Counted from the first letter of the stretch, positions 10,500-21,564 are shown. The stretch: DNA of 64,000 nt from Acanthosepion pharaonis (GCA_903632075.3 CAHIKZ030005407.1:4511001-4575000); one strand, 5' to 3'. The notes: generated from the letters alone by a model not told the origin. Made by a program: numbers and translations.

Positions 10500-12463
10500 G
10501 ACAGGCCTGAAAACGGAGACTGTTAAAAGTGAAAGAAGAAAAAAAAAAAAAAGAAAAGAAAATGGAAAAGAAAATAACAATGAAAAACAAAAGCCGAAAA
10601 AATGAAAAACGGACTGTAAAGTGACGTCAAGAAAATAAAAGAAGAAAGCAAAAATGAATTTGAAAATGAAAAACCGGAATAAAAATGTAATACAAGACTA
10701 GAAGTGGAAAATGTTATGGGGAAGAGGTGAGGAATAGACAAGAAAAGCTGGTGAATAAACAAACTCTACAGTTTAAAAAATAAAAGAAAAAAGACAAAAA
10801 TCGAAATGAAAATTCCCCCCTCCAAAAAAAAAAAAAAATAACAAAAAATGCAAACAAACAAACAAAAAAGGATATAAAGAAGAGAAAAACCAAATAGAGA
10901 AATAGTCGTCTTGATTTGAGAAAGAATATTTTTTATTATTTTTTAAGAAAAAGACAGTGGTTATATGCCAGTAATGGGAAAAGATAGCCTGAAGGAAAGA
11001 TTGTAACTATGGAGCAACTCGACTGGTGAGAAACAGTAATGGTGGGTATGAATTAATATTAGAAATATGGGCAAAGGAAGAGGATAAGGCGGTAGACGAA
11101 TTCGATAAAGAATGGAAAAAAAGCAGTAAAAAGATATGGGATGCTGAATTTGTGTTGGGAATTTCATATTGAAGAAGTTGGGCGGAAAAAGTTGAAGAAG
11201 ATAAAGACAGGAAGAAATGACACAGAAAATAGACAATGAAGAAAATATATAGAGGGAAATGACTAGTAATTTAGAGAAGTGAGAGAGTGTGAAGACGAAG
11301 GAGAAATTTTAAGGGAAAAGAAGTGAATAATAATAATAATAATAATAAGAAGAAGAAGAAGAAGAAAAAGAAGAAGAAGAAGAAAAAGAAGAAGAGAATT
11401 AATTGATGAAAAATAAAGAGATTTAAGTGAAAAGAGCAAAGATTATAAAGAAAGGTAAGCCAATGAAATGAACAGAAAACTGCAGAAGAAAGAAAGTTAA
11501 AATTAGGCGATGAAAGAAAGAATAAAAAGGAGAGAAAGTAGAGATAGAGAAAGAATAGAGGAGAGTAAGGGAGATAAAAAGAAAGAGAAGAGTAAGGGAA
11601 CATAAGGGAAAGAAGAAGGAGAGTAACAAGATATAAACAAGTAACAAGATATATGACAATTAAGTGAAAGAAAAGTGGGAAGAGAAAGAAAAAAAGGAGA
11701 GTAAGAAGAGATAAGCCAAATAAAAGTGAAAGATAGACAAAGACAAGAGCAAGAAAAATATGAGTAAATTGGGAAAAGAAAGAAAAAAGAAAAAGTAGAG
11801 AAAAGAGAAATGAAAAAGGAGAGTAATGACAGATAAGAGAAATAAAACAGAGAGGATAAAGAGAGGAAAAGCAAAAGTTAACTCACTATAAAAAAAAGAC
11901 AACGACATATATGTAAGCTTATTAAATATGAAAAGGTAAGTGAATTAAGATCTACAAAATGGTAAGTGTAAAAAGGAAAGGACTACGAATCAAGGTGAAG
12001 AAAGTAAGTTTTATGTCGAAGAAAGAAAACATTTAAAAAAAAGGTAAATTGATAAGCGAAGAATAATGCGGAGAAAGCTGGACTAATCCACTGCTGACAC
12101 AAGGCTTCATTTATGGAGCGTTTGGCGGTAAAGGAATGATAAAAATCGGAATAAGGTTTTACAAGAAGGAAGAAGAATGCATCGCAATGGACAAGAATAC
12201 GACCAGAAGGGAAAGCAAGAATTATATCGTAGGGAGAGGAATAAGGGATTTGAGTAAAATAAGAAGAGCAAGGAAGGAGAGCAAAAGAAAAGGAGAGTCA
12301 CGGGCACAGAAAGAAAGAGAGAGAATGACGTAAAAAGAAAGACATCTTGTAAGAAAACAAAACACGAAATTCATACAGATAAAGAAAGACAGGAGAGAAG
12401 TGAAGTAAAAAAGGAGATTGGGGTAGAGAAAATAAAGAAGGATTTTTTATTGAGAGAAAAAAC

Positions 12464-12464
12464 A

Positions 12465-12522
<58 letters not shown>

Positions 12523-12714
12523 GCACACACACACACATATATGTGGTTGTGGATGCATGTGAAAAAGAAGAAAAAGAAACGTAAGAACGATGAAAGATGA
12601 TGAGCTGGAAGTGAAATGTGTAGACATAAGGACATGGAGAAAGAGGGAAGAGAAAGAGGGAAGAAGAGAGAGAAAGAGAGAGAGAGAGAGAGAGTGTAGA
12701 AAGACGAACACTCT

Positions 12715-12766
<52 letters not shown>

Positions 12767-12817
12767 CAGGAATAGACCGACATAGAAACAGTATAAGATA
12801 GATAGATGCATAGAAAC

Positions 12818-12855
<38 letters not shown>

Positions 12856-12969
12856 GAATAGACGGACATAGATAGAACCAGTATAAGTTAGAGAGATAGA
12901 AACTGTATAAGATAGATAGAAAGAAACAAACAGTATAAGACAAACAAACAGGCAGACAGACAGACAGAC

Positions 12970-13008
<39 letters not shown>

Positions 13009-13163
13009 AACAGTATAAGTTTGAGAGATAGAAACAGTATAAGATAGATAGGTAGGAATAGACCTACATAGATAGAAACAGTATAAGATGAATAGATAGA
13101 TAGATAGATAGATAGGAATAGACTGACATAGATAGGAACAGTATAAGATAGATAGATAGATAA

Positions 13164-13236
<73 letters not shown>

Positions 13237-13335
13237 TAGGAATAGACCTATATAGATAGATAGGGATAGACCTACATACAGAGATAGAAACAGTATAAGA
13301 TGTATAGATAGATAATGAATAAATAGAAACAGTAT

Positions 13336-13395
<60 letters not shown>
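12464..13395. repeat. GATA minisatellite with (TA)n, (AC)n and (GA)n blocks
   Basis: After a (TA)n tract (about 12467-12521) and an (AC)n stretch, a (GA)n run at 12670-12694 leads into a minisatellite. A non-GATA core such as 'ggaatagacctacatagata' plus 'gaaacagtataagatagata' repeats about ten times between 12766 and 13345, with (GATA)n runs of differing length between cores (12717-12766, 12817-12855, 12968-13010, 13336-13392), and a (TA)n/(GA)n insert at 13169-13237. Confidence 0.9.
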
Positions 13396-13396
<1 letters not shown>

Positions 13397-13949
13397 CCTT
13401 GGTTAGGGAAAAGACAAATAGTGAGAGTCAAATTTGATAGGGGAAGAATTGAAGAAGTTATAAGAGGTTTTAACAAGACAAGAAAAGGCAGATAATTAAT
13501 GACATGCCTAATATAAATGAAAATATTAAGAAAAGATTGAAAAAAGTTTTGAAGAAAAAGGTTAATGGCAGAAAGACGGATTCCGGTTTGCTTGTGTCTG
13601 CATTGCCGCAGGAGGATTTTTTTCGCTTAATTACTTTTTATTTTTAAAAATAAATTTTCCAAATTTATTGTCGTTGGATGGAAGGGAAAGTTGTTGAAGG
13701 ACCACCTGTGGTCAGACATGTTTCCCCGTATACTTAGCCAATTTCATTGGAAATTTAGAACTGATGGAGGAATGTTTTAAAGAGAAAGAAAAGCGAAGAA
13801 GAGATAAAAAGGAAAGGGAAAAAGAAAGATAAAGAAATAGTGTAGTAGAAGAAGAAGAAGAGCAAAAAATGAAAGTGAAGAAAAAAGTAAGAGTAAGTGA
13901 AAAGAGGAAAAAAGAAAGACAGTAAGTGAGAAAGTGAGAGATGAAAAGG

Positions 13950-13991
13950 AAACGAAGTGGGTGTGTACACACGCACACACCCACTTCGTTT
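13950..13991. other. Perfect 17-bp hairpin
   Basis: Arms 13950-13966 ('aaacgaagtgggtgtgt') and 13975-13991 are exact reverse complements around an 8-base loop. It sits where the plus strand switches from purine-rich to a ~50-base pyrimidine-rich island, so it may be the hinge of a small inverted duplication. Confidence 0.8.
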
Positions 13992-14401
13992 TCAATTCTT
14001 GTTTCAATTTTTCTTTTGCTCTCTTTGTAAAGGGAGGAGGATAAAAAAAAGAAAGAAAGGGCAAGTGTGTGAAAAAAAGCGAATAAGATAAAAAAAAAAG
14101 GGAAAACGAATAAATGAAATGTTAAGGAGAATAATGATGATGCCAAAAGAGGAAAAAAAACATAAAAGGTGAATTAGCAAGAGAATAAGAAATGAAGGGT
14201 ATTAAAATATAAAAAGTGAAGAAGAAGAAGAAGAAGAAGAAGAAGAAAAAGAAGACAAGGAAAAAGAAGTTCCCTAGAATAAAGAAGGGAATATGTAACA
14301 TAGAAGGAAATATGGAATTAGTAAAGGGCAATAAAGAGAAATATGAAATATATATATATATATATATATATATAGAAAGAGAGAGAAATAGAGAGGGAGA
14401 T

Positions 14402-14445
<44 letters not shown>

Positions 14446-15290
14446 AAAATACAAATAAGAAAGAGAGTGGTAAAGTTTGGTTGGTGAATTTCCCATCGGA
14501 ATAAATGATTTCTAGCATCAAGTTCAATTAAAAGCCAGGGTTTTGAATGCTGATTTTCAAGAGGGGCAGATTCCTACCAACTACACTATCTCTCCATTTT
14601 GCCTAGTTCATGCCTCGTAGATGTCTTTAAAGAGAGCGAAAAAAAGAATAGCATATAATTGAGAAGAGGAGAGAATAAAAATGAATAAATGCTCGAAGAA
14701 GAAGAAGAAGAAGAAAAGAATAAGAAGAAGAACAACAACAACAACGGCAACAACAACAACAACGGCAACAACAACAACAGCAACAACAACAAGAACAAAG
14801 AGAAGGAGAGGAAGAAGAAGAATGAAATATAAAAGTAAAAATAAGGAATATCAATAAAAGTGAGAAGGGGGAGGTGAGAACACAAAGGGAGAAGTGGAAC
14901 AAGAAATAAAAGAATGAGATGATAAAACGGTAAGAAAAGAAGAAATAAAAGAAAAGAGAGAAGAAGAGTAAGAACAAAAAGAGAGAAGAAGAAGAAATGC
15001 GAGAAAACTAAATGAAATGAAAACGAAAAGAGAAGAAGAAAAGAGAAAATGGACAAAAAGAGAAGAAGAAGAAAAAGAGAAGCCAAAGAACAAAAAGAAC
15101 AACAACAAAAAAGAAGAGCAGCAAAAAGAGAACAATAAAAAAAATAAAACGTGAAGGACTAAAAGAGAAAAGGAAGAACAAAAAAGAAAAAGAAGAAAAC
15201 GAAAGAAGAAAAACAACAACAAAGAACAAAAAGAGAAGAACAACAAAAAAAAAAAAAAGAAGAGAGGAAGAAGATTGAAGTTGTGCCAAA

Positions 15291-15990
15291 CAGTTATTTT
15301 ACAAAAAAAGATTTTTTATGATATCCTTAGGGTGGGCAGCATTAGAAAAGCGAAGTGTTTGCGTGTATACGATGTCGACATGCAACAATCGAGGCTTTTA
15401 AAAGAGAACGACAAAACAGAGTAGCATATCATTAATTAGTGATGACTTTGTTAATAACTGTTCCCTATTCAGCCAAACAGCAGTGAAAAAGCGTGAGCAA
15501 ATGAAAACGAGGCACGAGAAAATGAAAATGAGGCACGAGAAAATGAAAATGAGGCAATAGCAAATGAAATGAGCAGAGGCTAACTTACAGAAGTACAATT
15601 GGTCTGTGTGTTTACGTACACGCATCTAGGCGCCTACCTGCGACAGACAAGGACTAGGATAGAAAGAAAAGATAATACATATAATTTAAAAAAAAAAAAT
15701 GATAATAAAAACATTTCTATATAATCAGTATTTGTTTAAGTCGCTTGAATCAGAAGTTATTCCTTCGGATAACATTAAATACAACTCACTAACAACCAGT
15801 AAAAAAAGCTTTTGAGATGTATTTTTATCATCTTGTTACATTTTATCATAATGCATTATTCTTCTTCTTCAGCTGTTAAATTAATAGCAATAATCTAGTT
15901 CTTTAGTATGACGATTAAATGAGAATCTACTGAGAGAACTACCAATAATCTCTACTCGGAATAACAATAATAGTAATAATAATAATAAAA
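15291..15990. other. Spacer with a 21-bp short tandem repeat
   Basis: About 3.5 copies of a 21-base unit ('aaatgaaaatgaggcacgag' plus one base) lie at about 15499-15578. The remainder is AT-rich with no recognised gene; a short (AAT)n tract at about 15970-15988 abuts the LINE fragment that follows. Confidence 0.6.
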
Positions 15991-15999
15991 GGGGTTTTA

Positions 16000-17010
16000 A
16001 TACAGCATACCTAAATGACGGAGAAAGTAAGAAAAGAAAACTACAGAAGTGTGCGTTTGGTGTTAAATACAAAGCAGAATTCAGAAAACAGAATATCAGC
16101 CATAAACAATTTGGCTGTTCCTGTGGTTCAATACAGTTTCAACATGTGTCCAGATCCGAAGGAGGCAGAGGATTAGTTCAACTAGAACTGTTTTACAAAT
16201 TCAAATGCAATGGATCAAATGCAGAAAGAAGAAGTACATAAATACCTAGAAGTCAGCAAAGGAGATGGAATAGAGAATACCCAAATGAAGAAAGAAGGAA
16301 GAAACAAACAAATACTACAGTTTTAAGCGTCTGAGTTGAATTCACAAAATAGAATATCAGCCATAAACAATTTGGCTTTTCCTGTGGTGCAATACGGTTT
16401 CAACATCCTTAAGTGGACCATAACTTACATTAGGGGAATGTATATAAAAACGAGAAAGCTTCTCGCCACCGCATGCATCATACTAAGGTCGATGTTGATC
16501 GTCTGTATGTCCAAATTCGAAGGAGGCAGAGGATTGGTTCAAGTAGAACCGTCTTACAAAACTACAACAATTGGTCTTCAAAGATATCTGGAAACTACAT
16601 AACACTGAATGATGATCTGTGTCAAAGAAATGAGAAACTTTATTCAGTAATAAAAGAAACCAGCAAATTCAAAAGGGAATTTCAAGTTGGTGAAGAAGTG
16701 TAAATAAACCATAATCCACCCACTGCAGCGTTAAAGAACCTAAAAAGGAAAGCAAAAGCAAACGTAATCGACCAAATGCAGAAACAATAGCAAGATAACA
16801 TCTTCATGGTCAATACTCTGCCCGTGCAAGACAAGCTTATGTAGACAAAACCCCGTATTCATCAGTGGTTGTGTACTGCAGGATTAAAAGCTGAACACGT
16901 AATTTTTATTCTTGTGTCCAAGAAAACATACTGAAAAATTGTGTTAACCCCAAATGCAGATTCTGTGACTAATATCTAGAAGCAACTGACAATCTTGTGT
17001 CACTATTAAC
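16000..17010 (+). pseudogene. LINE family 1 thumb and CCHC fragment, rearranged subtype
   Basis: Translated pieces include 'RKENYRSVRLVLNTKQNS', a jump to 'SRSEGGRGLVQLEL', then 'NAMDQMQKEEVHKYLEVS', 'GDGIENTQMKKE', 'LNSQNRISAINNLAFPVVQ' (frame 16336-16602) and 'ETSKFKREFQVGEEV' (frame 16473-16703). The last part reads through to a damaged 'NPKCRFCD'. Module order is the same as in the rearranged piece at 3250-3860. The palm domain is missing. Frameshifts and stops are frequent. Confidence 0.75.
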
Positions 17011-17539
17011 ATTATTCGGACTATTCTCCTCATCTTTGTTGCCATATTTATCACAACGTTTGGTCGTTGTACGCTCCGACCGTCGAACTGAACCCTTTAT
17101 TTCGCTTGCTGGGGTAGGCTGTTCTAATTCCACGTGCCATGTCTAATGGATATCAGTTATCTCCTGTTAATTCCCCTCTCCAAGTTCTCCACCGCCTTAA
17201 CCAGGTATTGATCTCACGGTCTCTGGGTCCTGTCACTGGAGCTAACTAACGCCTTTATCCACTGTGCTACGTGAACTTGAGGACATCTGGTTACGAATTT
17301 CTGGGTATTATAAGCGTAATGTCTTCAGCAAACATTTTTTTACCAGTGCTTATATTGCATTTTTTTTGCTCTTATCATTGCATGTTTTTTTAGCAGAGCT
17401 CATATTGCAATTTTCGTTGTTATTATTGCTTTTCCCTGGCACCCCTTATCACTGGTTCCCATATTGTATCCATTTCTATGCTTGGTCGGCTCAGGAGATT
17501 TTTGTGGCTTAGCATATGTGCTGATCCTTACGAAATTAA
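17011..17539 (-). repeat. Probable tRNA-derived SINE (minus) and flank
   Basis: The reverse complement of about 17184-17272 reads 'acgtagcacagtggataaag', 'gcgttagttagctccagtga' and 'gaccgtgagatcaatacc', resembling A and B boxes of a tRNA-like SINE head or a tRNA pseudogene. The sequence up to 17020 may be its body. The plus-strand frame at 17264-17512 is open but shows no recognisable family; I treat it as chance. Confidence 0.4.
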
Positions 17540-18535
17540 AATTCACGAATTTTCAAATGATTTTCTTTGTCTATGATTTCAACCTGATCCCACAGCGGGC
17601 GGGGATCTCCTTTTTCTCCCCACATGTGGTCAGCCACGGCTGATTTTTCTACTTCCCCTCGTGTTACAGCTTTCTGGTGTTCTTGAAGCCTTACCTTAAG
17701 GGGGTGGCCTGTCCCTCCTTTATATTTCTTTCCGCAGCTGCACGGGAGAGCGTACACATAGTTTTTAGTCATGTTCTCCTCTATGGGGGTTCTTACACGG
17801 GAGAGATATCTGCGAAGTATCATCCAGCTTTTGAAGGTTGTCCTGATGTTATATGGACCGCAAATCCTTTGTATTTTCTCTGATAACCCTTTCACATAAG
17901 GCAGGCAAACTGTTTTGTAAGTATTGTTGTCCTCCTCTTGTACCCGCCTATCCCAGTTTATTGGGGCTGCTACCCTGTACCCAGGGTAGTTGTTAAGTTG
18001 TAGGGTACTACATACTGACCAATTCTTTATCTAATATCTCTAGGTCGCCACTTATGGCTTTTTCTCGGTGTTGTAAGCAGCGGACGATCCTTTTCTTTAC
18101 GCTGTATAGATGGTAGGAGTTGAAATTGAGGTACTGTCCGTTGAATGTCGGCTTACGGTATAGAGATGTTTTGAACCCATGCTCTGCTCGAGATATTAGA
18201 ACATCCAGGATTGGGAGTGTGTTGTTACTCTCTTTCTCCATCGTGAACTGTATAGGAGGTTTTACTGAGTTCACATGGTCCAGTAGAACCTAAACGTCTT
18301 CCTGGTGTGGCCAGAGTATGAAGGTCTCATCTACGTACCTTAACCATAGAGTTGGCTTTAGAGATATAGATTATAATGCCATTTCCTCAAAGTATTCCAT
18401 TCGCCATTGCTGGTGATAATAGCGAGCCCCTTGCTTTCTGTACACAGACAACACACTTAGGAATGGGATCACACATATATCGACAAGATTAGGGCTTAGT
18501 AATGGGCTCGCCATTATCACCTGTAACAATTTTAT
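17540..18535 (-). pseudogene. Penelope-like element: RT and GIY-YIG endonuclease remnants
   Basis: On the minus strand three frames follow in order. 18371-18565 carries 'IMASPLLSPNLVDI' and 'MEYFEEMAL', the RT region; the next bases read 'LWLRYVDETFILWPHQEDV', where the canonical YVDD is YVDE. 18008-18274 reads 'VKPPIQFTMEKESNNTLP', 'LDVLISRAEHGF' and 'SLYRKPTFNGQYLNFNS'. 17536-17895 reads 'LSEKIQRICGPYNIRTTF', 'YVYALPCSCGKKYKGGTG' and 'VRLQEHQKAV', the GIY-YIG endonuclease of Penelope-like elements. Stops and a ~75-base insert in the RT, plus the missing N-terminus, make it dead. Confidence 0.85.
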
Positions 18536-19008
18536 GAGACTTTGCAATACACACAGACAGAACAATCAAAGTTAATCACCTAGACATAATGTTCAAAGAC
18601 TGCAAAAACATCATGCGCTTTTTTTTATTGATATAGCAGTCCCTACAGAATGTACAATTTAAAGATCTCCAAAAAACTATCAAAATACAACGATCTTGTA
18701 GTGGAAATCTAAAAAAAATGTGGCACTTCAGGACATCAATAATTCCAATTGTGGTTGGGGCTCTGGTTTTGATAGGAAAAGGTTCTGGTAGACTCGTTAT
18801 TGGAATCCTTGGCAGCCCAGGCCTTAAAGAAATACAAAATTGTTCGCGGAAGTACAGCTCACACCTTACGAAGGGATTTATCTATGCAAAAATGTGTGTA
18901 ATCTTAGGATTTTTCATTTTTATTTTTTTACAAAAATGTTCAGTGGAAAATGTCATGATGTTATTTCTGACCTTTGGTCTCTGGTTGGGACCCGGAAGGA
19001 AATAATAA
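18536..19008 (+). pseudogene. REL-endonuclease domain, LINE family 1
   Basis: The sequence encodes 'ILWDFAIHTDRTIKVNH' (with the first codons disturbed) and, in frame 18718-19005, 'MWHFRTSIIPIVVGALVLIG' and 'IGILGSPGLKEIQ'. The LIDMAVP core is degraded to 'FLLI' plus a stop. The 3' end matches the copy ending at 1866, then passes directly into LINE family 2 at about 19009. It abuts the Penelope-like remnant on its left. Confidence 0.7.
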
Positions 19009-20345
19009 GCACTTGTGGAATGCTTGCGCAGAAAGAATACATGCGTCACCATGACAGAGTGTTTTCTCATAGACACTGATGCTTATTTGAGAAGTATTGT
19101 TTTCAAGTTGACGCGAAATCGTATCGCAACAAATCGCAGGAGGTGATCGAAAACGAAAAAAAGTCAATATCTTGTGGGACTTCAACATCCAAACAGATCC
19201 AACTAGATCACCGGCGTTGAAAAAAAAAAAAAAAAAACAAAACAAAAAAAAACCTCTTTGTTGATGTGACCGTTCCTGGTGACCATATTATCAAGGTCAA
19301 ATAAATTGACAATTTTAAGAAATACGCCGATCTTCGGATTGAGGCTGCCAGAAAGCGGAACGTTCAGGCCATAATTGTTCCAACCAGTTATCATTGAGGT
19401 TTGGTGTCTATGCCACAACTTAATGTTTTATGTCAGTGATTCTCAACGTGGTCCAGGTGGACCAATAGTGGTCCACATAGCATATCTAGTGGTCCACAGA
19501 GAATTCGTAGCCATAAAAAACTGTAGCCATTTCACAAAAATGTATCTAAATTATTCACACTTTAAAGAATTAAAAACTATATTTTGTTTAATTACACACA
19601 TGCCCATTATATTTGAAAATTTCAAAATTACATTGGTATTATACAGTGCTATATTTGTTTTTTTTTTATCTTATATATTTATTATATTATTATTATCTTA
19701 TATATTTATTATATTATTATTATCTTATATATTTATCATATATAAAAAATGTTATATATATACTATATAATATATAGTATATATCATTTCTTTTCCTACC
19801 ATATGGATGGTGGAATCTGGATTTTCGGCTGTTGTGGATGTTTACAGTAGAAAAAGAAATAAATTATGTCTCAACAGCATAGGAACTCTCAGACTAAGAC
19901 TGAAGGACACCATCAAAATTGATTATGATATCTTGTATCAGAAACACCAAGATCTAGGTTGTCACTCGCTGAATGGACTAAGACTGAATGACATAATCAA
20001 ACTTGATTTGGATATCCTGTGTTTATCTTTGTTTACTAAAATAAATTTTAATGTGTAAATAGACTACTTTGTCTTCTCATTGAGTATTTTAGTGTGAAAA
20101 CGGAACGGCCTAAAAGTAAAAGTAGGAGTGGTCCATTTTAATTTTTTGAAGAAAAAAATGGTCCGTGGACTGAAAAAAGGCTGAGAAGCACTGTATTACA
20201 TCAATGAAAACAGGAATAAAATCTGTTACCCGATCGCTTCAGATTGCTCGGCACTGAAAATATTCCGCGAAAGATCGTACGACTTGATGGAGAGCTTCCA
20301 TCATTCAAGATGTCCGCTTGAAAAAGAAAACCGCGCGAAAGAAGA
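19009..20345 (+). pseudogene. REL LINE family 2, interrupted by a hAT element
   Basis: Left part (19009-19433) reads 'LAQKEYMRHHDRVFSHRH', 'CFQVDAKSYRNKSQEVIENE' and, after an A-rich expansion at 19220-19251, 'LFVDVTVPGDHIIK' and 'NVQAIIVPTSYH'. Right part (20194-20345) reads 'LGTENIPRKIVRLDGELPSF'. Both parts are collinear with the family 2 fragment at 1915-2465 (shared 'RFDGERP'/'RLDGELP' end). The hAT element at 19434-20193 sits between them. Stops are present in both parts. Confidence 0.65.
19434..20193 (+). mobile_element. Short hAT element with transposase C-terminal remnant
   Basis: The ends are inverted: left 'cagtgattctcaac' and right (reverse complement) 'cagtgcttctcagcc', the CAGTGNTTCTCA type typical of hAT/Charlie-like elements. 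The frame 19807-20058 encodes 'MVESGFSAVVDVYSRKRNK' and 'LRLRLKDTIKIDYDILYQKHQ', which match the hAT dimerisation region at the transposase C-terminus. The 8-bp flanks 'ttttatgt' and 'tattacat' agree at 5 of 8 positions, so a target duplication is degraded or doubtful. Most of the transposase (N-terminus and DDE core) is deleted. A 35-bp 'ttattatcttatatattta' repeat occurs inside at about 19665-19740. Confidence 0.75.
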
Positions 20346-21045
20346 TACTACTACTACTCCTAATAATAACTTCTATGATACAATATTAAGCTTGGTTTTT
20401 ATGGCTTCAAACCATAACTAATTAGACGTGTTAACACGTTTATGCTTTGTCTTGTGGGGATTAAGATAGGCTATCATAAGTATCACGTTCAGTACCAAAG
20501 CTTTGATTGTAAACTGTTTGACTTTGACCAGTTGGGTATGATCACAGCGGCTGATGCACTGTTCAAGGAGCATCATAACCTCTGTATCATAAGGATTGCT
20601 TGTTCTTTCAGGTCTGATGAATGAAACAGAAAAGGCAACTTCGGAGTCGCTTCTAGATAGTTGGGGACACCGTCAATCGGGGATCATCTGCGTGGGTCGG
20701 GTTAAGCAATTTGCAGGTATCTCTATCTGAACACCACCTGCAAGGTTACGCGCTGCTTTTGTCAAAACTTATTACGTATATAGCAATTTGGCTGTGATGA
20801 ATGTGTCTGGTATACAATTATCAGACTGAGTGTCATGATAACTATATTGGTTTTCGTATTTTTGTTCCTCAGCGGCACTTTGTTGATATGTTTTTTCTCT
20901 TACACGCTCAACAAAATCAACAACGATAATAATAATCGATTGCAGCAAGAGTACAAGAATACGCATAATTGGGTAGGAAGGATGATCTACTAGAAATTAT
21001 GCAAACGACTAGGGTTCGATCATATAGAAGAATCTGTCATATAGA
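20346..21045. other. No recognised feature
   Basis: Mixed-composition sequence. A tRNA-like or SINE-like phrase may exist near 20700-20755 ('accacctgcaaggttacgcg'), but I cannot support it. No convincing coding segment. Confidence 0.4.
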
Positions 21046-21047
21046 AT

Positions 21048-21215
21048 GAAAAATAATCAAATGTTTGGAAACAATTGTACCCATCATTATTGGTGATCCT
21101 GAAACGGTACCGAAGAGCCTTACAAAGAGAGGGAAAAAAATGTAAAGACGAATAAAAGACATCTAGATGGTAGCAATACTGACATCAGCTAGAAATACTC
21201 TGGAATATTTTTTAA
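21048..21215 (+). pseudogene. C-terminal fragment of another REL LINE
   Basis: One frame reads 'TIVPIIIGDPETVPKSLTKR' and, after a break, 'DI-MVAILTSARNTLEYF', the 'PIVIGALG-P' motif and terminal alpha-helix of REL-type LINE ORFs. It differs from families 1 to 3 seen in this window. It is very short and broken. Confidence 0.55.
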
Positions 21216-21230
21216 ATTAAATATTGACTA

Positions 21231-21560
21231 AATATAAGTCCCAAGAGCCACTCAAGGCAGAGAGTTACTTAATGAGCTTGTTGTGTGGACGTAAGAGGAG
21301 TAAGTTAATGTAGATATGTAGAATAGATAACTGTTGTCTCAAGACTTGAACAATTTAAGATAGTATTGATTGGGAAAGCATCCTCTCGAGTGTCTGTTCC
21401 ACAGAGTAGGGGTCCCCAGGAAGAAGGTAAGTAGAATTTCCTTCTGGCCTACCGAATACGAAGGGAAATGAGGATGATTCGGTTCTGGGTACGTAGCCTT
21501 GCGAGTCTTAACTGTAAAGTGTCTGAAGTGCTGGCGTATTGAAGAAAATTTCATCGGTTG
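21231..21560 (-). pseudogene. 3' end of a Jockey/CR1-type LINE
   Basis: The minus frame 21339-21704 contains 'KTRKATYPEPNHPHFPSYSV', 'TFFLGTPTLWNRHSRGCF' and 'QYYLKLFKS', the C-terminal tail motif. The 3' flank has 'cccaagagccactcaaggca' as in the copies at 5.73 and 34.66 kb. The 5' side (21560) is cut by the RTE-like fragment. Confidence 0.7.
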
Positions 21561-21564
21561 ATCT

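Larger units (their letters stand above)
10500..15290. repeat. Long polypurine (A/G-rich) tract
   Basis: For almost 4.8 kb the plus strand is dominated by A and G, with (GAA)n at about 11347-11394, 14219-14250 and 14697-14720, (GAAA)n at about 14404-14447, (CAA)n at about 14731-14790, and GATA/TA/GA blocks at 12464-13395. There is a short pyrimidine island at about 13980-14035. The many minus-strand frames rich in Phe, Leu and Ser are by-products of the missing stop codons in pyrimidine-rich sequence and are not genes. No real gene is seen in this tract. Confidence 0.85.

Noticed and set aside
12298..13476. 392-codon minus-strand open frame rich in 'YLSIYLSI'
   Set aside because: It is the translation of GATA/TA microsatellites. 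A (GATA)n tract has no stop in that frame, so openness is not evidence of coding.
11271..15289. Many minus-strand frames rich in Phe, Leu and Ser, up to 166 codons
   Set aside because: They come from the pyrimidine-rich complement of the polypurine tract, where stop codons are rare. Different frames overlap freely and show no family.
17184..17272. Functional tRNA gene
   Set aside because: A- and B-box-like phrases exist, but I cannot fold a full cloverleaf with an acceptor stem and anticodon; a SINE head is more likely.
17264..17512. 82-codon plus-strand frame as a membrane protein
   Set aside because: Lies between a SINE-like head and a Penelope-like remnant, and its hydrophobicity reflects T-rich sequence.
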